Source: Branchiostoma belcheri (Eukaryota; Chordata; Leptocardii; Amphioxiformes; Branchiostomatidae). Taken from it: 64,000 nt of DNA. The stretch is taken from the NCBI RefSeq assembly GCF_001625305.1, contig NW_017804464.1:713164-777163 (forward strand). Direction: 5' to 3'. The position numbers and the translations under genes are program-made. Shown piece by piece: positions 55,601 to 64,000 of the stretch. The notes beneath the pieces were generated by a model. That model was not told the DNA's origin. It searched no databases and saw only the letters and a list, made by a program, of their open reading frames with translations. The first letter of the stretch is position 1. Every line of letters starts with the position of its first letter.

Positions 55601-58600
55601 GAGGATCAGGAAAAGCTTTTGAGGCCTCATTGATGATGTTTATCTTGTGAGAAAGCATCCAATGCAATTTCAGGGCAGCAAAATAGAAAATGTTTTGAAC
55701 GAAAATGTCCTTTCATAACAATCTAGTTTTGTCATGTTACTATGCTTTTCTTGCAGTATTGTTTCCTTCAATATTTACTTGTTCTGTTTACAAATGTTTA
55801 ACTTCGCTATGTTTGTCTTCATAATTTATCCTTTCTGTTTTATTCCTCTTTTCTCTACATGTTGTTTGCTTGTTCTTCTTCTGCTTTCTTCTTCTGTTCC
55901 CAACTGTTTCTCTAGCTGGTTAGTTACACTGATGAGGACAAAGCTCTGTCTGACCCAGCTAGAAAACCCAGCTCTGTCAATGGTGATGAGGTAACAAAAA
56001 TAACAGTACTGAATGCCAGCTCACATATCATGGCCTTGATGTACAAAGACATTATGAAAACTACAGAACTCATTTCTTTTGCTGTTTCCTCTTCCTTTCC
56101 TTCAATTCTTTGTTTTTCAATTCAACATCTTTGTTTTCAATTCAATGTATTCCCTCTTCAATTGATACAAAGTTTGACCTTGGGTACTAGAGCTAGCTAC
56201 CAGTCACTCTGGTCTTCTTTCATATACTGATTCAGTGTCACGTGGCTTCTAAGTGTGACATGAACACTGAGTCAGTCTATTGAAGAAGACCAAAGTGACT
56301 GGTCAAAAGCTCTAGGTGAGAACAATCCCTTATGTTGGAAGAAAAGTTCTAACTTTAAACATATAACTATACCAACAGAGATGAAGTTTCCTGACTTGAG
56401 ATTGTTGCGTGTTTCAGACGGCAGCTGCCCAGGCCGCTCTCCAGGCTGCCCAGTCCTTCATCCCCGGCGGTGTGGGGGTGGGGGGCCTGACCGTGGGCGT
56501 CGGAGGGATGGCGGGAATGGGCGCCACGGCTCTGATTGGTGCAGCCTCGCCCAATCCCGTCACTACGCAGGGCCAGCCCAACTCCGTTCTGAGGGTGATC
56601 GTGGAGAACCTGATCTATCCCGTCACCTTGGACGTCCTTCACCAGGTCTGTTGCACAGGAAAAACATTTCCTCGCATCTGCTGCATGGCAATTATTTGGT
56701 GCAGAAGAAATGTCTGGGTTGTGACAACCTGGGAATTCTAGTGCTTGTTGGAAATAAAACTGTCAAACTAATGGTCATGGGAACCAGGTATCTAGCAGCT
56801 GAACTATAAGCAACTGCAGACAACATGTACATGTGTATGTTTTCTACAGCACTATGGTTCCTTGAAAGTTAGTGAACCAGGTACATATGTATCTAGCAGC
56901 TGAACTATAAATAGCTGTATACAGGTACATGTGTGTGTTTTCTATGGCACTACGGTTCCTTACCTTGAAAGTTAGTGAACACAATTGCCATGTGTAGCCA
57001 GCACCAAAAACTCAGTCACAGGTATGGAAGAAGACCAGTGAATCGGAGGTTGCTACATGTGCATCTTTTTTTTTTTTGCTCCATTTTTGTTGGGAACAAA
57101 ATTTTGGGTATGGTGGAACCGATATTATTGCAGCGATTACGTATGCAGTCCTAATGACCATGTTAGCAGCAGTATGTAATTGGTCCACAAGAATGACCAA
57201 TGCTTTTTCACCTCTCGATGTGCTTGCTTTTGCTCATGTTTCATTTCTAGAGGTGACTGGGGCTTTTTTTTCCACCGACCATTTGAACCTTACACTTTAA
57301 CTGTAGCACGACCTCTGTACATACAGTACATGCCCACTTCTACTCTTCTCTCCTCTGCTGTAGATTTTCTCCAAGTTTGGTGCCGTGCTGAGGATTGTTA
57401 CTTTCACTAAGAGTGGTATGTATCCTACCCCTCTCTATAGCACTTGAGTCTTCCACAAAGTGCCACCTGACAATAATCCATCCTTGTACTGTACTGTTTC
57501 AATCTTTAGTTAGATCTGTTTTTAATATGTTTTACAGAAAGAAAAGTGACTCCCAGACTACAGTTATTTCCTACTGCCTGTTTTAGATTGATTGCTTGCA
57601 TAACCTGGCATGTTACATGTATGTCTTAGAGCTGACAGTCTCGTATATAGTCCAGTGCATGGCAGGCATTTGTATTGTGTTTGCCATAGATTTTGCATGA
57701 CCAAGCTATCCGTAGCTTAAAAGGTACATGTGTTACATATGGTACAACTTGCACATGTTGTATATATGGGCTGTGTTTTTACTAACAGCCATTGTGAAGT
57801 ATACATTGTTACAAATGGTGGGAAAAAGTGAGCAATTCTCATCAAAGAATGCGTATATTTTATATTAGACCATTGCTAGCGCTGTTGGTGTTCTTAAGGT
57901 GTCAGAAAAGTGACAGTTAACCATTAGTCATACAAATACAAAATGAACACGGCCATATGAATCTAGGTGTTGGAAAAGAAAGTTCACTGTCTCATACACT
58001 TTGTAATTTTTAACCTCTTGTTTTTTTATCAGGCACATTCCAAGCTCTCATCCAGTTTGCAGATGCAGCGTCCGCAGCACAGGCCAAAACGGTACAAAAA
58101 TCTGTTGGGATAAGATTCCGCCATGTCATTGCTAAAGCTAACTGCTGAAGAAGTCTTTGTAAAGACTTGACTATGAAGAGTAAACATTGTTGTATAGAAA
58201 ATACAGTGTTATATGGAAGAAATTTCTTGTAACCTCTATTGATGTTGCCAATGTATGAAACTTCTGTGTTTGTTTGTTTGTTTTCACATAATGAAGAATA
58301 TTTTGGTAAAAACTTGCAACTCCAGCTATCAGCATTTCATATTGCTCATGTTTGAACTCTTTTCCTTTCATTCACTTAATAACAGTCGTTGGATGGACAG
58401 AACATCTACAATGCTTGCTGCACACTGAGGATCGACTACTCCAAGCTGGAGACCCTGAATGTGAAGTACAACAACGACAAGAGCCGAGACTACACCAGGC
58501 CAGAACTGCCTGCAGGTGACGGGCAGCCTTCTCTGGAGCAGGCCATGGGCCTAGGTACGCTACAGTTTGGGTTTAGCCTTCAGATAGAAAACAGCAACAA

Positions 58601-61600
58601 CAACAGGGAACAATGATCATTTTTGATACTATACTCTGTAACAACTTAAGTTTTCCTCACTGGCTAATATGACGTTTTGACTCTTCATTGTTTTCTCAAT
58701 AATCAAAAAACAAAAGTAACAGTTATAGTAGTCGTAATGAATATTGAGGGTTGGGATTTTTAAGACCATAATTTTCATGGATGACAGTTTCAAATCTTAC
58801 TACCGGTAACCCATATTTCTTTCAATGTGAAAATACAGCATACTACTACAATGAAGCTACATGTATGTTTTTTACGTGCATAATGATAAAACCTAAACAC
58901 GTACGTTTGCACAATTTGATATCTACTAATTGCCGGCAGTTATTTGAAAATAGAATTATTAAAAGCCCATTAGTTTCTAATAACTACCAACAATTAATGG
59001 ATATCTAATTGTGCACATGTTCTTTTGTAATTATTAGATTATTGCGAAGACAATGAAGAGTCAAAGTGCCAAATTAGTCAGTGAAGAAACCTTAATGTTT
59101 CAGTCCTCATGATGATAGACACTTGCTTTGCCAAGTGGATTTGAAAAAAAACATGACAAGTCTACGGGAAGTTAAAAATTCTGAAATGAGGCCACCAAGA
59201 AAATGTTCATTCTAATGCCCCCCACTCCCCTAATATGCACCCCATGTGTCAAGAAAAGAAATGCTTATAGCTCACCCGGCTGTTATGTTATGTCCTGTAG
59301 TGCTTCTGTTCACGCTACCAATGTTGGCAAGCATGTTTTGGGCCGCATGAGATTGAACCATACTCTTTATTTCTAATCCTAGACCGCTGGGGACACAACT
59401 TGCACCCATATCAAGGTAACTACCGAGCCAGCAAAGAATCAATCCTCAAAAAAGGAAATCTTCCCTCTAGCTCTCTTTGTTCCTTCAAGCTGGTGCCATG
59501 GTCCAAACTCCAACATACCCCCCTGCCTCCCCCACACAAATCCTTCCTCCACTATGCTCTTGCCAGTCACTGCCTACCTGCAACTTGGCTAAACTATGTT
59601 AAAACAGGTAGAAAGTTCAGAAAAAAACTACTGTTCCCACTGAACTCTGGTCATTCTTCAGGCATGCAATGTCTTAGAATCCAATTTAATGGTCTGGTAG
59701 TCTAAACTGAGAATAAAAATCATGTTGAAGTAGGAAGAACTTCAGTCCAAAATGTCTAATACTTGTGCTTTCATGTTTTGAAGAGAGCCATACTGAGCTC
59801 AAAGTTTGTTGGATATTCATTGATATTCCAGACCTACATGCACTTGACCATCTTTTTTTTACATGTCCTTCAAACTCAATCAAGAGAATTTGAAAGTTCT
59901 TTGAAAATTTGGAGATTCCCCCAATGTATTTATTTTTGGACTGATTGCTATGGATGCAAAAGCACCAAAATCCCTTCAGTGCTGATGTTTGGATTTGTGA
60001 GGAAGGTAATTTGGGTCATGTGTATTTAAGGAATGCAGTCAACATTATGCATTCCTGAAGTCCAGAATTGGTGAAAGGAGAGTTTTCAGAGTTTTATTTT
60101 TTCTCCCCTAGTTGGCAGCCCGGGCATCATGCCTACACCGTTTACACCATCGTCAATTTCATCCTCGGTGGCAGCGGCGGCCGGCGTGGCGGGATTCGCA
60201 CCCTCGCAACTTTACGGTAGTGTCCTTACAGGTTAAAGCACTTCTGATTCTTTCCGTGCTGTGGCCAGGACGTAGGTGCATGACTCAGAGACAGCTGCAT
60301 GTCCCTTTTGGTGGGAGACTCTGGAGTAGTCGTGTGTAGCAGCATGACAGTAGCACCACTCTTGACAGGACCAGGGTGGCTTCTGACAGTGCATGCATGA
60401 CAGACGTAGTGGTAAAACCAGTAAAGCTGCCGTAAAATATAGTGCTAACGTGAAAGAAGCCAAGTTATAAGTGAACACTAGACACCAGTATATGTGGGGT
60501 CGTGTGGCATAACGGCAGAGCATTCGGCTCGGAACCAAGAGGTCCCAGGTTCGAATCCTGCCACATGTCACCAATCTTTTGCCCCTGGGAAAGGCACTAA
60601 ACACGACTTTCCTCACTTCCCTCAAGTGAAAATGAGTATGCCAGATTGATCATAATCATGATCATGAGCATTAAAGGAAGAAGAAGAACACATACTTATT
60701 TCACTTTACCAAAAATGACTTTGTTTAGAACTTTTTCTTGCACACTAAGACGTGCAATTTAATGACATGTGGCTTCTTTCATGGTAGCTTGAAGTAAGTG
60801 CATACATGTACATGTGGACAGAATTTTTCACCCTCGCCCTCCCCTGTTCCCCCTCCCCGTTAGTTCCAGGTGGGCTGACCGGCAGCATTCCTCTGGCGGG
60901 AACCATCCCCAACCTGTCGGCAGCCTCCGCCGCCGCGCGATTGGCCGGACTCCAGCAGGCGGGGTCGGTCCTGCTCGTCAGCAACCTGAACACAGAGGTA
61001 CGCTTCCCCTTGTGGTGTCCCGGGACAATTCCGCAAGCTTAGATAGTCAGGGCACATCTCTCTACGTAACAGTAACTGCATGCCACACTGGATTTGAAAA
61101 AAAACTACTGGCTGTGTAAACTGATATCAGCTTGCCTCGTAATGATCTTACCTATACAGTAGAAGCCATATCGTCCTCCGTGTCTCGTAGTCTTGTTTCT
61201 TCTCTTGTAACTTATGTAGAGTGTCTTATAATATAACAAGTAGTTATTGTGTTTTTCAAATGCGTTCTTAAACGTGACATCTTGAAGTCACTCAGCAAGG
61301 TAGTCAGGTCAATTATGCTATGCATTTTGTTCCCTCTTCTGGTTTTTGTTACTCCAGAGTTGCCAACAAAGCAAAAAAACATTCCTTAAACATACACAAA
61401 TTGTATCTATCAGTTGCCTTGATGCTTTTTTTTTGTGGCAACAATTTTGTGCTGTTTTGACCTAAAATCTAGCCATTTTGTTGGCAGCTCGCTCTGTTGT
61501 GTAGAAAATAAGGAAAGCAGGAGGAACAGGGAATCTGGTTTTCTTTGGTCTCAATCCTATCCACATTAACACATCTCCTTTTCTGTCTTTTTTGGGACAA

Positions 61601-64000
61601 CAGAAAAATGTGACCACACAGGAGTGTTTGGCAATTGACAAAGCACCCCTCTCCTGTTTGCATGCTCTGCTCAGTAGATGCTTCCAAAGGGTCCGCTGTC
61701 TCTTGGCCTGAAGCCCTGAGCATGATGTTTCACCGCAGACTTATTTGTTTTCCTGCGTCTCAAAGTAGAATTATTATACTCCTTCAGCGAAGACCTCTAT
61801 GATCGTTTAAAAGATCCTGGAATGATTTGATTGATCTTGTAGAACATCCCCTCTCTTGTCGAATGATAAAGAAAAACGAAGCACCCTCACTGGTTCCAAC
61901 ACAGTACCTCCCCCTATGTTTATAAGTGGACAGTGCCAGTGCCAGTGCCATTATCATGTGCATTCTTTCATTAACATGTTTAACTCCTACCAGGTGAAAC
62001 TAAGAACTGCTATAGCAGGGATGTGGTACATTGCTAATTGGAAAAGGAAGCAAACTTGTTCAATGGTGTAATTTCTGGAAGTTACTGTAGATGTATCTGT
62101 CCCAACGTTTTGAAGGGACTGCAGTTCAGCCATGGTTTGCTAGGGTGCACTGTTCACTGTTGTAACAGTCCTTGCTACACCCCTGCTAGAGCAAACAGAA
62201 AATGCCTTGGTGGAATTTTGGCAACAAGTGTACACTTGAAGCTAAGGTTCCCCTTCATGCTTTAGTCATATCTCTTTTTGGTGTTTTGTACTGAAGTTCA
62301 ATTTGTGTTGTGTAGTAGTCAATCTATTTTTGGTTTAATTTCCAATTCAGACTTGTTGAATATAGTAGGTAGAAATAGTTTTAATAGACAGAGATTGAAC
62401 TTCAGTGGAATACATCTTTATTTTGCTTAACTACTGTAGGTTGATTAATATTTTGATTCCCTAGGCTTGGCTCTGGCACTGTCCACACATAAGTAGGGAT
62501 GAAGGCGGTCACTCAATGTGCACACAGTTGAAATGTGCCCTGTTTCAGTAGCATTAATTGTTCCTATATTCTGTTGTGCATTGTCCAAACTTCCCCCCTG
62601 TTTCCTCTTGCTAGCCTTGCTATCCTAGCCTGTGTGTTATCTATACCAAGCCTGGGTTACTAGGAAGGTGGTGTAACCAGGTTCCATTTTGAACAGGTTT
62701 ACACCCCCGTTCTAGAAACCTGGGTTTGCCCAATGCACTGTAAGTGGGAGCATGAAAGTCACGTGCTTACCTCCCTGGAGAAGTCTCTGTTATTTTTTTT
62801 TTATTTTTTATTTTTTTGTTTCATTTTCTGACCTCTGCCTGTCGAGCGCAGGCCCTCTTTGCTCTTTTCTCTCCTGCAGTCCAGGATACACGTAAGCTCC
62901 ACACTCTCCGCCTCCCCACTAGAAGTGCTCTTCAGACCTTTTTTATGTCTTAAACCCTGCTGACGGGGGCTGGAACATACATACTGCCTACCAAAAGAAA
63001 TGTTTTTTCCTTTCCTTTGTGGTGGGTGGTGAGGCAATTGTGCCCGACTAACCGAGACCCCGACGTTTAACCATGGAGCCTCTGACTTTCATGTTCTCAC
63101 TGTGACATCTGGACCCATGCTGTGGCTAGCTTTGATTGTTCTTGACTTAATCCATGCACAATGACTTAAAAAAAGCAACAATCCAATCACTTATCTTATG
63201 ACTAAGCATCAATTGCCAATTTTTTCTACCAAAGAAAGTGTTGCAATCACTGAAGAGTGATTGACGTATCCTAATTAATTAATTAATCACTGGCTCCCAC
63301 TGAGCTTTACTCATTTCCTCTGCATGGTTGACACAACCAGAGATGTTTTGGCATCAAACTTTCAGCAGAATCCGGCATCATTTTACTGTGTACCTGACAT
63401 CCGACCTGCATGGATTATCATTCCATTGTTAGATATTGTTGTTCTTAATGTATTTTGAGCATTTTTATGTACTGACTTAATAATTTTTTCCATCCCTCTT
63501 CTCTTTCCCGCTTTTTATATTTTATGCACGGATGTTATGTGAATGCAAACGATCTCTGCTCCTGAACCTCTGCTCGCTATGGAAACCATTAACCGATAAC
63601 CGTTCACCACGTCTCATCACCACCACCACTCCCGTGTCCGTTCGTCCGTCCGTCCGTTCGGATCGATTACCCTACCGGCATCCATTACTGCTATCTTCTT
63701 CTACACTATCCTGTGTGTCTTGCTCCTCTCTCTAAAGATGGTTACACCCGACGCTCTCTTTACTCTATTTGGTATGTGTCGTATGCACGGTTATACATTT
63801 TTATATTCTATTTCCTTTGCTTTTATATTTGTATTAAGAAAGAGTAGATTATTTGCACGTTTGAATTCTTTATTGCACCTTACGTCGCATGTTTCTTGCA
63901 TGAGTATTTGATTTTATACCTATTGCATGAACTGCTTTTGATCTCTTTAGTTTCTGTTAAAGTAAAAAAAGATGCAAAAAGATTTGAGAGAATCAAGTCT
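40697..64000 (+). CDS. PTBP1: Polypyrimidine tract-binding protein (PTBP1/2/3 orthologue), 3' end off window
   Basis: Nuclear RNA-binding splicing repressor that binds UCUU/CUCUCU tracts. Coding exons: 40697-40704, 41117-41147, 45062-45149, 46757-46810, 51571-51590, 53458-53613, 55433-55579, 56418-56645, 57364-57415, 58033-58091, 58386-58554, 60112-60216, 60864-60997, 63738-63771; optional exons 55916-55990 and 59383-59415. The N-terminus [20 protein letters not shown] closely follows vertebrate PTBP1, with a split KR...KKVK nuclear signal. RRM1 ([20 protein letters not shown]) spans exons 53458 and 55433; RRM2 ([19 protein letters not shown]... [20 protein letters not shown]) spans 56418-58554; RRM3 starts in 60864 ([11 protein letters not shown]) and 63738 ([11 protein letters not shown]). 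All phases fit. Introns 1-6 are long (0.4-4.8 kb). RRM4 is off the right edge. Probably the single pre-duplication chordate gene. Confidence 0.96.
41148..45061 (+). other. PTBP intron 2 (3.9 kb); nothing recognised
   Basis: Long intron after the tiny second coding exon. Scattered short frames on both strands have no protein-like features, and no repeat family found elsewhere in the window was recognised in it. Confidence 0.4.
45731..45890. mobile_element. Palindromic MITE, second family member (partial)
   Basis: Carries CTTTTGTTCCAACACAA, CAACCAGTCACACAGGTCTT, CTCAGTG and a matching right half GTGTGACGTCAACACTGGGT, related to 56170-56360. Arms are more decayed. In a PTBP intron. Confidence 0.55.
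47085..49514. mobile_element. About 2.4-kb hAT-like DNA transposon in a PTBP intron
   Basis: Ends are inverted: (T)AGGGATGTCACAC on the left and GTTTGACATGCCTA on the right (complement TAGGCATGTCAAAC). The 8-bp TCTATAGT occurs directly outside both ends (47077-47084 and 49515-49522), as for an 8-bp target-site duplication of the hAT superfamily. Inside: AT-rich left part, a polypurine stretch at 48214-48330, and a GC-rich patch at 48860-49260. The open frames (for example minus 47906-48133) do not look like a transposase I can recognise, so it is probably non-autonomous or decayed. Confidence 0.75.
55916..55990 (+). CDS. PTBP1: Candidate 75-nt PTBP cassette exon with long pyrimidine tract
   Basis: Acceptor TTTCTCTAG, donor GAG|GTAACA, phase 0 at both ends, 25 codons reading [20 protein letters not shown] plus VNGDE. 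It would be inserted in the RRM1-RRM2 linker, between ...NAPAQQ and TAAAQAA.... The roughly 180 bp before it are unusually pyrimidine-rich with repeated TTCTTCTT and CTTTCTTCTTCTG, which are PTB-type binding motifs. Inclusion is therefore likely to be regulated, possibly by PTBP itself. Confidence 0.6.
56170..56360. mobile_element. Palindromic MITE, longest family member
   Basis: Left arm AGAGCTAGCTACCAGTCACT then CTGGTCTTCTTTCATA-ACTGATTCAGTGT pairs with the right half (ACACTGAGTCAGTCTATTGA, AGAAGACCAAAGTGACTGGT, then CAAAAGCTCT). Its outer right edge AGAACTTT-type / AACTTTAAAC matches the MITE at 34673. It ends 58 bp before PTBP exon 56418. Confidence 0.7.
59383..59415 (+). CDS. PTBP1: Candidate 33-nt PTBP micro-cassette exon
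   Basis: Acceptor TTTCTAATCCTAG, donor CAAG|GTAACT, phase 1 both sides, adding [11 protein letters not shown] between ...QAMGL and VGSPGIM... in the RRM2-RRM3 linker. Vertebrate PTBP1 varies in this same linker by alternative exon 9. Coding-like and frame-neutral, but no expression evidence. Confidence 0.45.
60493..60690 (+). mobile_element. tRNA-derived SINE in a PTBP intron
   Basis: Head TGTGGGGTCGTGTGGCATAA with A-box-like TGGCATAACGG and B-box GGTTCGAATCC, body CTGGGAAAGGCACTAAACAC then GACTTTCCTCAC, and a (GAA)n-like tail. Same family as 18845-19087 in the opposite orientation. Confidence 0.8.
60998..63737 (+). other. PTBP intron upstream of the 34-nt exon (2.7 kb)
   Basis: Separates the two halves of RRM3 strand 1/helix 1. 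It contains several CU-rich tracts (near 62820-62879, 63490-63520, and TATCTTCTTCTACACTATCC at about 63690 to 63730), a (GTCC)n microsatellite near 63640-63660, and a possible 12-nt phase-0 microexon at 62880-62891 (TCCTGCAG acceptor, GTAAGC donor, residues SRIH). Confidence 0.5.
63738..63771 (+). CDS. PTBP1: 34-nt PTBP exon, orthologous to the vertebrate autoregulatory exon
   Basis: Acceptor CTCTCTCTAAAG, donor TTTG|GTATGT. Reads [11 protein letters not shown] plus one base (phase 0 in, phase 1 out), continuing NLNTE exactly as NLNPE|RVTPQSLFILF|G in human PTBP1. The length, 34 nt, is the same as vertebrate PTBP1 exon 11 / PTBP2 exon 10, whose skipping shifts the frame and triggers nonsense-mediated decay. 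Pyrimidine-rich flanks fit PTBP-mediated repression. Confidence 0.9.

Overview
The window is animal nuclear DNA with many introns. The mix of genes suggests a cephalochordate (amphioxus, Branchiostoma-like). It holds an exon-shuffled CUB/discoidin/EGF/mucin/SEA mosaic gene, a Toll-like receptor, a second leucine-rich-repeat receptor, HCCS, a thioredoxin-fold ER protein and a PTBP gene with chordate-like exon structure. It also carries many short foldback elements, tRNA-derived SINEs and satellites. The species call is an inference from gene content; no marker gene is present.

Layout. 1-9607 (minus): mosaic extracellular gene, 5' end at 9607 and 3' end off the left edge. Its order is signal peptide, CUB, F5/8-type C, 17 intact EGF exons plus three decayed ones, Thr-rich exon, SEA domain. 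11072-15678 (plus): Toll-like receptor in three coding exons. 15679-20326: gene-poor, with a diverged duplication and a SINE. 20327-23281 (minus): single-exon LRR transmembrane protein whose tail is a tandem array of basophilic-kinase/14-3-3-type motifs. 23282-30190: repeat-dominated, with a double CRE palindrome, a 41-bp satellite with three-unit higher-order periodicity, a second 41-bp array between inverted repeats, and a long-unit (about 780 bp) duplication. 30190-34770 (plus): HCCS. 35810-40298 (minus): thioredoxin-fold, KDEF-ending protein, tail-to-tail with HCCS. 40697 to the right edge (plus): PTBP1/2/3 orthologue, head-to-head with the previous gene over about 400 bp; its RRM3 (after the first half) and RRM4 lie off the window.

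How the genes relate. The left half is surface-recognition material: a mosaic adhesion or mucin-like protein, a TLR and an LRR receptor. The right half is housekeeping: mitochondrial haem attachment, an ER protein and an RNA splicing regulator. The most interesting points are the conserved 34-nt PTBP exon and a pyrimidine-flanked 75-nt cassette exon (likely autoregulation), the repeat-built signalling tail of the LRR receptor, EGF exons caught at different stages of decay but still in frame, and the small transposons, one of which supplies the best HCCS poly(A) signal. I found no single multi-gene system of an unknown kind.
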